Origin: Bryobacterales bacterium
GTDB taxonomy: Bacteria > Acidobacteriota > Terriglobia > Bryobacterales > UBA6623
Assembly (NCBI GenBank): GCA_022824585.1
Contig: JAJDZN010000213.1
Location: forward strand, 1 to 48,588
Direction: 5' to 3'
DNA: 48,588 nt
Of this stretch, positions 10,895-19,133 are shown piece after piece. The notes under the pieces were generated by a model that was not told where the DNA came from, did no database searches, and saw nothing but the letters and a program-made list of their open reading frames with translations. Each line of letters starts with the position of its first letter. Positions within the stretch are counted from its first letter, which is position 1. A program made the position numbers and the translations under genes.

Positions 10895-12397
10895 CTACCG
10901 GCTGCTGCCGGATGAACGGATCTTCCTGAGCAACTGCACCATAGCAGCGACTCGCTCGGGTTCGTCAGCATACAGATTGCGCTGTTCGCCGAGATCCTCG
11001 CGCAGGTTGTAGAGCTGCCCGTACGGGATCGTGCGGTCGTAGTCGAACGGGTTCCAGCCCCCGCCTCCCACCGGTCGGCCACCCCCGCCTTGGAACATCA
11101 GCAGCTTCCAATCGCCCTGGCGAATCCCGAACCCTCCTCGGTAGCTGTTGTGGACGAGCGCCGTTCGACCCGCCAGAGATTGCTCCCGATCTAGGAGCGC
11201 CTCTAGAAAGCTGAAACTGTCCGGCCCGGCACCTTCGGGCAACCGCTCCCCCAATAGGTCTGCGACCGTTGCGAGCACATCCGTCAGGGCCACCAGTGCG
11301 TCTGAACGCGAGCTCGGCTTGATGTGTCCCGGCCAGCGTGCGAGCAACGGTACGCGCTGACCGCCCTCATACGCCTCGGTCTTCTGGCCGCGAAGCGCTC
11401 CGTTCACCCGGTGGCCGGGCAGGCCGCGCACGACCGCGCCGTTGTCGCTCGAGAACAGCACCAACGTCTCGTCGGTCAGGCCTTCTTCATCGAGGGCTTC
11501 CAAGACGCGCCCGACGGACCAGTCGAGTTCCAGGACAAAGTCGCCGTAAGAGCCGATCCCGCTCTTGCCGCGGAATCGCTTGTTGGGAATGATCGGGCCG
11601 TGAGTGTTGCGGTGAGCGAAGTAGAGGAAGAAGGGATCTTCGGAGTGTTCCTTGATCCAGCTTGCCGCCCTCTCTGTAAGCGTGAGGGCGAGCTCTCGGT
11701 GGTCGTACAGTGCCCCCTTGCCGCCCGTGAAGTGGTGTCTCGGGGGATATCCGAAGCGCTCGAGGTAAGAGGTCTTGGCGATCCAGCGCTCGTCCCGGTG
11801 CAGTCTCAGCGGGGATTCGGGGGTCAGCCCGACGATGCGATGGTTCTCGATCAGGACATGCGGCTGCTGGCCTACGTGAGGGATGCCGTAGTAGTAGTCG
11901 AATCCCACTTCGAGCGGTCCGGGCGCGATCTTGCCGTTGTAGTCGACACCGGCCTCCGTCCAATTCGCACTGCCGGGGCGGCCGTATCCGAGATGCCACT
12001 TGCCGATGATCGCCGTCTTGTATCCCGCTTCGCACAGCAGCATCGGCAGGGTGTATCGACCCTCCTCAATCAGCAACGGATCATCTGACCAGACATTGGC
12101 GGAGCCGGCCCATGTACGCCAGCTGTAGCGGCCAGTCATCAACCCGTAGCGCGTAGGCGTGCAGACTGGGTGAGGGGAGTGGGCGTCGGTAAACAATCGG
12201 CCTTCTTTGGCGAGACGGTCGATGTTCGGAGTCTCGTAAGCCGTCGCGCCATAGGAGCTCAAATCCCCGTAGCCAAGATCGTCAGCAAGGATCAGGACGA
12301 TGTTCTTGGGGGCTTGCGCGCTTAGCGCGATGCTCGCTGCTAGCAGGCCTAGGAAGGCTCTGATCGATAGGGCTGGTGGTAGTAGGCGTGGATTCAT
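10895..12397 (-). CDS. Exported Cys-type sulfatase (arylsulfatase family)
   Basis: This is a sulfate-ester hydrolase of the alkaline-phosphatase fold, 500 residues, with a signal peptide at about 1-27 ending SALSAQA. The metal-binding Asp39-Asp40 lie in LILADDLGYGD. The signature PVCTPTRYGLMTGRY carries Cys79, which must be converted to formylglycine, so this is a Cys-type sulfatase needing a maturase; none is encoded in this window. The metal-site Asp/Asn pair is in VLFSSDNGAV, and a KLL/LYNLREDLGE tail typical of arylsulfatases closes the protein. Target substrates are probably sulfated polysaccharides or small aryl/alkyl sulfates; sequence alone does not decide. It converges on the decarboxylase gene with 57 bases between. 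Confidence 0.93.
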   Translation of the reverse strand: MNPRLLPPALSIRAFLGLLAASIALSAQAPKNIVLILADDLGYGDLSSYGATAYETPNIDRLAKEGRLFTDAHSPHPVCTPTRYGLMTGRYSWRTWAGSANVWSDDPLLIEEGRYTLPMLLCEAGYKTAIIGKWHLGYGRPGSANWTEAGVDYNGKIAPGPLEVGFDYYYGIPHVGQQPHVLIENHRIVGLTPESPLRLHRDERWIAKTSYLERFGYPPRHHFTGGKGALYDHRELALTLTERAASWIKEHSEDPFFLYFAHRNTHGPIIPNKRFRGKSGIGSYGDFVLELDWSVGRVLEALDEEGLTDETLVLFSSDNGAVVRGLPGHRVNGALRGQKTEAYEGGQRVPLLARWPGHIKPSSRSDALVALTDVLATVADLLGERLPEGAGPDSFSFLEALLDREQSLAGRTALVHNSYRGGFGIRQGDWKLLMFQGGGGRPVGGGGWNPFDYDRTIPYGQLYNLREDLGEQRNLYADEPERVAAMVQLLRKIRSSGSSR

Positions 12398-12432
12398 GGT
12401 TCACCGCAATCGAGGAGTTGCAGGGCGGGCCT

Positions 12433-12582
12433 TCAATCGCTTCCTGAACAGCTACGACTGGCCCTTGTAGCAAGATCGTACGGAAGTAGACGGGCAGAGT
12501 CCAGCCAGTGGCGGTTGCAAAGCCTGGCGGGCTCCTCGTGAGGCGAATTGGCGATCAGTCGATCGATGCCTGCGCGGGCCAT
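12433..12582 (-). pseudogene. Remnant resembling the N-terminus of a restriction-type helicase/endonuclease gene
   Basis: A 49-codon reading frame opens with ATG at 12582-12580, overlapping the HEPN gene stop (TGATG). Its first 18 residues, MARAGIDRLIANSPHEEP, recall the N-terminus I remember for large type III-like restriction/helicase proteins (IDRLIINSPYEEP-type opening). After that the reading diverges (LCNRHWLDSARLL) and stops. Nothing of the helicase follows, so I read it as the stump of a deleted gene once downstream of the HEPN/MNT pair. The match rests on memory of a short motif and could be chance. Confidence 0.35.
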
Positions 12583-12923
12583 CACTCCGCCTCCGGCGGA
12601 ACCAGAAGCTCGAGCTGGGAAACGAGAGCGGGAATGTGCCGCTGCACGGTGTCCCACACACGCTCCAAGCGCACTTCGAAGCATGCGTGCACCAGACGAT
12701 GCCGTAAGCCGATGATCTCGGGCCACGGAATGTCGGGGTGAGCCTCTTGCGTATCGGCGCGGACTCAGGATCGAACGTCACCAGCGATTTCTACGGTTTT
12801 CGGAATCGCAAGCTGCGTCATACGGTCTCTCGCGAACTCCGCGAAGGTGCGTCCGGCGGCGAATTCCATGGCTTCGCGCGCCGCCAGCAGCATGTCGAGC
12901 AGGCAGGCATCGTCAGGCCGCAT
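12582..12923 (-). pseudogene. hepT: HEPN (HepT-like) toxin gene interrupted by one in-frame TGA
   Basis: Read through, the frame gives 113 codons of a DUF86/HepT HEPN ribonuclease, the toxin of MNT/HEPN pairs. The N-terminal helices read MRPDDACLLDMLLAAREAM. After TVEIAGDVRS comes a TGA at 12767-12765, and the same frame continues QEAHPDIPWPEIIGLRHRLV and HACFEV to a stop at 12584-12582. The spacing around the stop matches the family exactly, at a position that is usually Arg or Lys, so a single CGA-to-TGA change explains it. The RX4H motif remains (RHRLVH), but the Tyr that follows it in HepT is Cys here. The ATG at 12923 overlaps the MNT gene by 11 bases, the usual operon layout. The toxin is probably inactive unless the TGA is read through. 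Confidence 0.85.
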
Positions 12924-13224
12924 AGATCGTCTCGGCAGAATCGAGAATAGCCTTTCGGCGGATGTAGTTTCGGCTTCGTTCAATCGCCGTGCGTTCGATC
13001 ACATCTACGTCGCGGCCGAGTAATCGGCTCAACTCATTCTCCATTTGTCCAATGTCTAGGAGCGTGTGGCGCGCTTGCCGATCAAAGCGCACGAGCACAT
13101 CAATGTCGCTGTCGGGGCCGAAATCTTCCCGCAGCACCGAACCGAACAGTGCGAGCTCTGTGACTCGCCAACGCCCGCAAAAGGCAGCGATTTGGTCTAG
13201 GGATGTGTCGATGCGCGGATCCAT
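12913..13224 (-). CDS. mntA: MNT-domain nucleotidyltransferase, MntA-like antitoxin
   Basis: This is a 103-residue minimal nucleotidyltransferase. The GSX10DXD active-site motif is intact: GSVLREDFGPDSDIDVLV (about 27-44), preceded by ELALFGS. In studied MNT/HEPN systems this protein AMPylates the HEPN toxin and silences it. A GAGGG lies 7-11 bases upstream of ATG 13224. It overlaps the HEPN gene that follows by 11 bases, so the pair is translationally coupled. The antitoxin frame is intact while the toxin frame is broken, the expected order of decay, since losing the toxin first is harmless. An upstream palindrome TCTATAGA near 13250 could belong to the promoter, but I cannot confirm that. 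Confidence 0.9.
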   Translation of the reverse strand: MDPRIDTSLDQIAAFCGRWRVTELALFGSVLREDFGPDSDIDVLVRFDRQARHTLLDIGQMENELSRLLGRDVDVIERTAIERSRNYIRRKAILDSAETIYAA

Positions 13225-13512
13225 CTCTGAAATCCCTCAGTCCCAGTCTTGTCTATAGAATAGTTGGCCGCCACCTCGTGATCTGTCGAGTCCGTTCCCG
13301 GCCGCCCCGGCTGAGCCTCTACTTGATCCCGGAAGTCCGGGCTCACTTGGGCCTTGCAGCGGACGTCGTTTGAAGAATCCTCTTCAGTCTCGAGCATTAG
13401 CGCCGCCGCCCTTCCTGCATAGCTTGCATTTTCTGTGACGGGACCTGTCCGGCGATTCCGTCACCGGGGGCGAGACGTAACGGAGGCGGGGGTTGACAGA
13501 AAACAGGCTAGA

Positions 13513-13589
13513 TGGTGGGCACGCCCAGACTCGAACTGGGGACCTCCTGCGTGTGAAGCAGGCGCTCTAACCAACTGAGCTACGTGCCC
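13513..13589 (-). tRNA. tRNA-Val (anticodon CAC), CCA encoded
   Basis: The minus strand folds as a complete tRNA. The acceptor stem is GGGCACG / CGTGCCC, the D arm GCTC...GAGC and the anticodon stem CCTGC / GCAGG with loop TTCACAC, giving anticodon CAC (valine, codon GUG). The T arm is CCCAG-TTCGAGT-CTGGG. The discriminator A is at 13516, and CCA is encoded at 13515-13513. The tRNA body is 74 bases. No att-type repeat of its 3' end is seen nearby. Confidence 0.96.
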
Positions 13590-13934
13590 TTATAACGCCG
13601 ACCCGAAACGCTCTCGTGCAGGATTGCGGCGACCGGATCCAGCGAGTCTGGGTTCCGGCGCGTCCCTTGATTGTACAGCCTTCAGCCGCGGGGCTCGCGG
13701 GAAGAGCAGGCTCTGTGCCGCCAGCTCTCGGAGCAGCGGTTGGTTCGCCGTACTCGCCCGCTTGCGTCTGGTCTGCCATTCGATGCATGCCATAGCCCCA
13801 GGGAGGCCAGGCGTTGCCTGCTGGACGATTTGCCCAGCATCGGTCAGCTACGCCACATCGGCATGCACAGCCAGCGAGAGCTCCAGGCGGACCGGTGACC
13901 TGTTGTCGAGTCCACGACCGGCCCGCGCGCGGCG
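13590..13934. other. Intergenic region upstream of tRNA-Val
   Basis: I see no gene here. It lies downstream of the minus-strand phosphatase gene and upstream of the tRNA, so it may hold the phosphatase terminator and the tRNA promoter. A TTATAA at 13590-13595 abuts the tRNA 5' end and is too close to act as its -10 box. Confidence 0.4.
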
Positions 13935-14810
13935 CTATTTCCTCGGGCGGCTGCCCGTCGCTTGGAACTGTCCGGGATCCACGTCTAGCACCCTCGCCAA
14001 GACAGGGTCCTGCTCCAGGCCGTCCGGGCCGATCGGGATGCAGGCGATCGATGCGCTCTCGATGCGACTCGCGTATGCAGCGGCAAGATCGATCCAGCGC
14101 ATGTTTGCGATTCGCACCAGTTGCTTGAGGGGCGTATGCCCGTGGAACGTGCGCCACACGTCAGGCACCCCGTGGTCAAACTGCGCTGGTCCATTGATTC
14201 TGTCGCGCGCCCAGATCGCTCGCACTCCCGCGCAGTGATCTCCCTCCTCGAGCCAGGCCTTCATGGCCCACCACGGGGTTTGGACCGGAACCTCGGCGTG
14301 TACCAGCACGAAGGTTCCTTGTCCCCCTTCGACCTCCACGGCCAGCGGCATGCTCCGGAGTTTCTCGAGCCAGGCGTCGCACTCGCCAGAGGTCAGCTCC
14401 GTTGACCACCCCCCTCCGTTGAGTTCAATCCAAGTTTTCCGAGCCATGCCATCGCCTTCGAGCGCGTCCAGCATCATCTGCTCGTGGTTGCCGCGGACGC
14501 ACGTCACGTCATCGCGTTGTAGCCACTCGAACATCGAAGCCGAGTCTGGGCCGCGGTCAATGAGATCGCCGAGCAGCAGCAGTCGGTCCCCGTCGTCCGG
14601 CGCGTACCCGACCGTATCGAGCAAGTGCTCGAATGTCTCCCGCTGTCCGTGGATGTCTCCGACGACCAGATCCCGTCCGCGCCTGTTACGGCCCAGCGAC
14701 AGCACGGCGGGGCCGTCAACTCGCGGCGTCCGGAGGCCCATCAGGTCCCAGTCCAGCGGGGCCGGACTAGGTCGTTGCGAACGTTCCGGTTGTGTCGTCC
14801 CTTTGTGCAT
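13935..14810 (-). CDS. Metallophosphoesterase, PP2A/PrpA-like protein phosphatase
   Basis: This calcineurin-like phosphoesterase of 291 residues belongs to the lambda/PrpA serine-threonine phosphatase subgroup. All metal-site blocks are present: GDIHG (Asp52, His54), GDLIDRGPDS (Asp82), RGNHE (Asn108, His109), VHAEV and a C-terminal FHGHTP. Likely substrates are phosphoproteins; diadenosine tetraphosphate is less likely, given the PP2A-like GDLIDRGPDS spacing. I chose ATG 14810 with AAGG close upstream. ATG 14741 would remove a Pro/Ser-rich leader of 23 residues that lacks similarity to the family, and is nearly as likely. The gene has no functional neighbours; the flanking 14811-15106 stretch shows no gene. 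Confidence 0.85.
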   Translation of the reverse strand: MHKGTTQPERSQRPSPAPLDWDLMGLRTPRVDGPAVLSLGRNRRGRDLVVGDIHGQRETFEHLLDTVGYAPDDGDRLLLLGDLIDRGPDSASMFEWLQRDDVTCVRGNHEQMMLDALEGDGMARKTWIELNGGGWSTELTSGECDAWLEKLRSMPLAVEVEGGQGTFVLVHAEVPVQTPWWAMKAWLEEGDHCAGVRAIWARDRINGPAQFDHGVPDVWRTFHGHTPLKQLVRIANMRWIDLAAAYASRIESASIACIPIGPDGLEQDPVLARVLDVDPGQFQATGSRPRK

Positions 14811-15106
14811 GCAGAACCTTTGATTGCGATTCAGCTCCGGTGTGCCGCAACTCGTGGCACGAGCTGGAAGCATGCGCTGAGCGATTTCATGTCAGTGCCG
14901 CCAGTCGGCCGCCTGACTGCCCAATTCCGTCCCCGCGACCACCGCATGCGCCGCGGCCCCTCTCGCGATTGCGATCTGAATCCAGCCGGGCGTCGGATGG
15001 AGACGCCTGCGACGGTCCGAGGAGTGGCTGTCCACGGTCCTGCAACCGGATTTCCAAGTACACCACTCCGGCCTGCAGACCCACAATGCTCCTGCCGCGC
15101 ACGCCA

Positions 15107-16864
15107 TCAGTCGAACTGAGGAGAAAAGCTGCCTTCGGGCGGTACGTATTCCAGCAATGCCGCCTTACCGATCATCTCAATGAATCGAACCTTCCATTCG
15201 GAACCATAGGCGTCGGTCAGCCGAAGTGGCTGGCCAAGACTAAACTGCACAGGTTGCGTTTCGCCCTCGTTGATGGCGATGTTCGTGGCGTACAGGTACA
15301 TGCGGTCCAAGCTGTCTTGGACTGGATTCAAGCGGCCTGACAATCTCGGGAGATGGCCAGTGCCTTCGGGGAATACAATCGAGCCTCCCGACGGCAGTTC
15401 CGCAAGCTCAACCGATAGCTGCTCCGGCGGGTGCCAGTTACGTGTAACAGCGCCTGCGTGCCCTGGCGCTGCGCAGTAGACGGTGATTGGCAGCGCAGCA
15501 TAGAATCCGAACCTGGCACTTCCGAATGAGTCGGTTGTTGCTTCTATCCAGGTCTTGTTCGGGTAGAGTGCCACGACTTGTGCGCCGACTGCCGGGTGGT
15601 CGGAAGCTGTCACGGAAACCTCTCCCTCGATTCCTTCCGATGGAGGCTGAGCCGAGGGTAACGTCAGCCGCAGCTCCGATCCGCCGATCACCTCGTAGGT
15701 AGGATCCCGCCCGGCGAGTCCGCTGGTTTCCTCGTAGATGATGGGAATCCCTTCCCCCCGCTGCTCCATGAAGTACTGCCGCTTGCCGGCTCCGTCAATT
15801 TCGCCCACAGCCAGCATGCGCATCAGCGACGCGACAGTCTCGTTGCGCGTGACCTGCCGAAATCTCATGGCCCCTATTTGCAGCGTGTTGGGCAGCGAGC
15901 CTGGCGAGTAGAGTTCAAGCCGGTCCTCGAAAACGAATAGCCGAATCCTCGCATGTTCAAGCGAGTAGTCCCGGTGAACCACTGCGTTCACAATTGCTTC
16001 GAACACCGCCCGCAGGCTGAATTGGGGGGTTTCGATACGACCCGGTGCTTTTCGTGCCCGAACTCTTGTGTTGCGCTTGGCGAACGTCACAGCCTCGCGG
16101 ATCTGGAGGTCGATCGGCCCGCGAATCGTAGCGGCGTCGAGCTGGCTCGCCCTCCCCTGTACAGACCCGCCGTAGCAAACTGCCTCAATTGCAGCGCCGG
16201 GAATGAACTTGTCCGGTTGTTCGGTGCAGAGAAGAACACCCGCGACCGTCGCTCGGGCGATGCCGGAGTCGTCGTCCCTCAGTAGTCCCAGCTTGGCGAG
16301 TTGCGCGTCGCGGGGCTCGGACGTCCGAGAGCTCAGAAATCGAGTCGCGAGCCTGCCGGCGAGCGTATTTCGACCCGTTCCGGCGACAATTGCTTCATCC
16401 GGTCCGAGGATGCCCGACCTTCCTCGCCGCTGAAATAAACGCTGTAGCGCTTGTGTTGGCAGTTCGCGTTTCGAGCTGCCTTGCCGATGGTAGTACCCTC
16501 CCGGGCTCTTGTGCACGACCGCGCTCGCTTCCACCTCGACGACGAGCACGGCTTGGTGAGCTCGTACGGCGACCCGCTGGGTGGTGAATGCTAGAGGAGG
16601 ACGAATGCTGTCGGCACAGATTTCGCTTACGAAGGCTTCCAAGGCATCCATCTGTTCTGGGATCAAGGACTGGACCCTCCGGTCGTCCGAAACGCCGAAA
16701 ATCAGCGTTCCTCCGCCGCCGTTGCCGAACGAGGCCAATTCATCGGCGATGTCGTTCCGTTGAGGTGCCTTGATTTTCTTGCCCTTGAATACGGCTTCTT
16801 TGAATTCGACGTGGCTGTCCTCCCCAAGCTCAAGCCTCTTCAGGATCTGGTCGCCCGTCCACAT
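15107..16864 (-). CDS. AlbA_2/Schlafen-type ATP-binding protein with beta-rich C-terminal extension
   Basis: This 585-residue cytosolic protein has an AlbA_2 (Schlafen-like, putative nucleic-acid-binding) domain at about 10-135, seen in EDSHVEFKEAV and NDIADELASFGNGGGGTL. A GHKL-type ATPase region of the HATPase_c_4 kind follows at about 280-400; FEAIVNAVVHRDY holds the helix with Glu289 and Asn293. This pair of domains defines a family annotated as transcriptional regulators or helicase-related, some members of which sit in defence islands. Residues 410-485 look like an Ig/carboxypeptidase-regulatory fold (EGEVSVTASDHPAVGAQVVA), and 486-585 form another beta-rich module that I do not recognise. 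Such a tail is usual in secreted proteins, not here. There is no signal peptide and no operon partner. The function is unknown. Confidence 0.8.
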   Translation of the reverse strand: MWTGDQILKRLELGEDSHVEFKEAVFKGKKIKAPQRNDIADELASFGNGGGGTLIFGVSDDRRVQSLIPEQMDALEAFVSEICADSIRPPLAFTTQRVAVRAHQAVLVVEVEASAVVHKSPGGYYHRQGSSKRELPTQALQRLFQRRGRSGILGPDEAIVAGTGRNTLAGRLATRFLSSRTSEPRDAQLAKLGLLRDDDSGIARATVAGVLLCTEQPDKFIPGAAIEAVCYGGSVQGRASQLDAATIRGPIDLQIREAVTFAKRNTRVRARKAPGRIETPQFSLRAVFEAIVNAVVHRDYSLEHARIRLFVFEDRLELYSPGSLPNTLQIGAMRFRQVTRNETVASLMRMLAVGEIDGAGKRQYFMEQRGEGIPIIYEETSGLAGRDPTYEVIGGSELRLTLPSAQPPSEGIEGEVSVTASDHPAVGAQVVALYPNKTWIEATTDSFGSARFGFYAALPITVYCAAPGHAGAVTRNWHPPEQLSVELAELPSGGSIVFPEGTGHLPRLSGRLNPVQDSLDRMYLYATNIAINEGETQPVQFSLGQPLRLTDAYGSEWKVRFIEMIGKAALLEYVPPEGSFSPQFD

Positions 16865-17455
16865 CAGCGGTGCTCTCGTCGATTGAGTGTCACAGTCGAA
16901 TCATATCTAAGCAGTGAAGATCGAGACTCGGCACCGAAACTCGGTTCCGTCCGCCCTTCCCGCAGCGCTTATCGCATCGCAACGATATCCGGAATGAACC
17001 AGAACCCCCTTCGTTGGACCCGCTCCGCTTGCGATTGTAGCTCCTAGCGGAAGATCCCGTGTTTCTAGGAGGTGCTCTCGGGCAGTAGGATCAATGCAAG
17101 GGCTGAACGGCCGAGACCACCGAGTTTGCAGGTGCAGAGTGTGTCGCGCTGTCTCGCATGCCCCACGCCCCTGCTGGGAAACCCTGCGCCGCTCGAGGCC
17201 GCGCTGACAGAGCGCTCGCTGTGAGATCCATTGGCCGGCGATTCGGGCCCGAACCCTGTCGGTGGAGCGGCTGTTCGTGTTCGATCTGAATATGGCAAGC
17301 GGCGAGGCGCCTGGCTGACGCCTTCCGGGCTTGGCGCGAGCCCCGCATCTCGCGCGATTGGGAGTGCAAGCTGCTAATTCGAACCGGTTAGCGTGGCCCC
17401 GCGGGGCACCTCCTGGAGAGCGGCGCCCGCCTGGTCCAGCAGTCGCAGAGGTCTT
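16865..17455. other. Non-coding stretch of about 590 bases
   Basis: I find no gene, RNA or repeat here. Short open frames exist on the minus strand around 17065-17370, but their composition is Arg/Ser/Ala-rich without family resemblance or ribosome sites. It may be degraded sequence plus the promoter of the AlbA_2 gene and the terminator of the aldehyde dehydrogenase gene. Confidence 0.4.
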
Positions 17456-18907
17456 CTAGTAGCCCAGATAGACGGTCTTGTAGTCCGTATAGAACTCCAA
17501 TGCCACGGGGCCTTGTTCCTTGGGTCCGAAGCTCGACTCCTTCGAGCCGCCGAACGGCAGCTGGTACTCAACCCCGGCGCTGGGGAGATTCACCGTGATC
17601 AGGCCGGCCTCGATGCGGTTGACGTATTCGAAGATCCGCGACACATCCCGTGTCTGGATCGAAGCCGACAGGCCGAAGTCCGTCTTGTTGGCAATGCGCA
17701 TGCAGTCCTCGAAGTTGGCCGCGCGCATCACGCCGAGCACGGGGCCGAAGACCTCCTCTTGCGCGATCCGCATGTCCTCGCTGACTTCGCTAAAGACCGT
17801 GGGCTGGAAGAAATGTCCCTTGGCGTGCTCGCCCTCCGACAGGACATGCCCCCCGCACTCAAGCTTTGCGCCCTCCTCTTCGGCCAGGCGGCAGTACCTG
17901 TCATTCGTCTGGAGCTGGTCGTGATCGATCGCCGGGCCGATCTGGACCCCCTCGTGCAGGCCGTTGCCGACCTTCAGCTTCTTGGTGGCTTCGACCACAC
18001 GGGCGAGGAACTCGTCGTGAATGGTGGTCTCGACGATCACGCGGCTGGTGGCCGTGCATTTCTGGCCCGTGGAGAACATCGCGGCGTTGATGGTGTTCGC
18101 CACCGCCTTGTCCATGTCGGCGTCAGCCAGCACGATGGTCGGGTTCTTGCCTCCCATCTCCAGCTGGATGCGCAGCCTCCGCTCCGATGCCTGGGCGTGC
18201 AGGGCTTGGCCGACCGGGACCGAGCCCGTGAACGACACCGCTTTCACCGGCTCGGCGTTCACCATCGCGTCGCCGACCTCGCCGCCCGAGCCGCAGATCA
18301 GGTTGACCACGCCCTTGGGAATTCCCGCTTCGTGGCAGGCCTCGGCGAGCCGCCAAGCACATAGCGGTGCTGCAGTCGCCGGCTTGACCAGGACCGTGTT
18401 GCCTGCAACCAAGGCGGGAGCTAGCTTCCACGCTGGGATGGCGCTCGGAAAATTCCAGGGGTTGATCTGCGCGACCACACCGAGCGGTCGCCGGACTGCG
18501 TACATGAACACACGGTCGCGCTCCGAGGGGACTTGGATGCCGGGGATTCGTGAACCCTCTCCCGCGAAGTAGCGGAAGATATTGATCGAGCGCATCGTCT
18601 CGCCCTTGGCTTCCGGCAGGGTCTTGCCCTCCTCGCGAGTCATCTCTGTCGCGAGCGTGTCGAGATTGCGCTCAAGAATGTCAGCGACCTTGTATAGGTA
18701 GGCGCCGCGCGCCGGTCCGGTGAGTGACGCCCATGCCGGGAACGCTTCTTGCGCCCCCTCTGCGGCCACGTTAACGTCGGCTTGGTTCGCCTTGCAAAAC
18801 AGCCCGACCTGGTCTCCCGAATCGGCTGGGTTCACGTTTTCGAACAAGCGGTCGCTATAGACCCACTCGCCATCGATGTAGTTCGGGTACGTTCTTGATT
18901 CGCTCAT
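17456..18907 (-). CDS. Aldehyde dehydrogenase, 2-oxoglutarate-semialdehyde dehydrogenase-like
   Basis: This NAD(P)-dependent aldehyde dehydrogenase of 483 residues has the family active site: Asn152 in NPWNFP, Glu250 in QLEMGGKNP and the nucleophile Cys284 in FSTGQKCTATSR. The opening YPNYIDGEWV, the stretch KTLPEAKGETMRSI and the QKCTATSRVIV run closely resemble 2,5-dioxopentanoate (2-oxoglutarate semialdehyde) dehydrogenases of the Bacillus YcbD type. Those finish the oxidative degradation of glucarate, arabinose or hydroxyproline. No other gene of such a pathway lies here, so the substrate is an inference. I chose ATG 18907, which begins the conserved part; a longer in-frame reading adds 51 Arg-rich residues without similarity. 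Confidence 0.85.
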   Translation of the reverse strand: MSESRTYPNYIDGEWVYSDRLFENVNPADSGDQVGLFCKANQADVNVAAEGAQEAFPAWASLTGPARGAYLYKVADILERNLDTLATEMTREEGKTLPEAKGETMRSINIFRYFAGEGSRIPGIQVPSERDRVFMYAVRRPLGVVAQINPWNFPSAIPAWKLAPALVAGNTVLVKPATAAPLCAWRLAEACHEAGIPKGVVNLICGSGGEVGDAMVNAEPVKAVSFTGSVPVGQALHAQASERRLRIQLEMGGKNPTIVLADADMDKAVANTINAAMFSTGQKCTATSRVIVETTIHDEFLARVVEATKKLKVGNGLHEGVQIGPAIDHDQLQTNDRYCRLAEEEGAKLECGGHVLSEGEHAKGHFFQPTVFSEVSEDMRIAQEEVFGPVLGVMRAANFEDCMRIANKTDFGLSASIQTRDVSRIFEYVNRIEAGLITVNLPSAGVEYQLPFGGSKESSFGPKEQGPVALEFYTDYKTVYLGY

Positions 18908-19133
18908 GGACAGTCTCTGCAGGACGGGTGTCGCGGGTTGCCGACGGCCGCGCGTGCCAACCGGCAAAAACCCATCATCGCACGGCGCCGGGACTCGTCC
19001 TCCGGCCGGTCGCTGAAGCAGGAACACGACCGACTCGCGGCAGGACCGCCGTTTGGTCAAAGCCTCCGCTGGGCCTGGATCGGCATGCGCGAGCTATGGC
19101 GCTCCACGCAGCCGAGTGCGGGCGAGCTGCGGG

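Noticed and set aside
12765..12767. The in-frame TGA as a selenocysteine codon
   Set aside because: HEPN toxins have no selenocysteine tradition at this position, no SECIS-like hairpin was evident, and the place fits Arg/Lys.
13493..13498. TTGACA as a -35 box before the tRNA region on the plus strand
   Set aside because: No -10 element at 16-18 bases, and the plus strand there reads the antisense of the tRNA.
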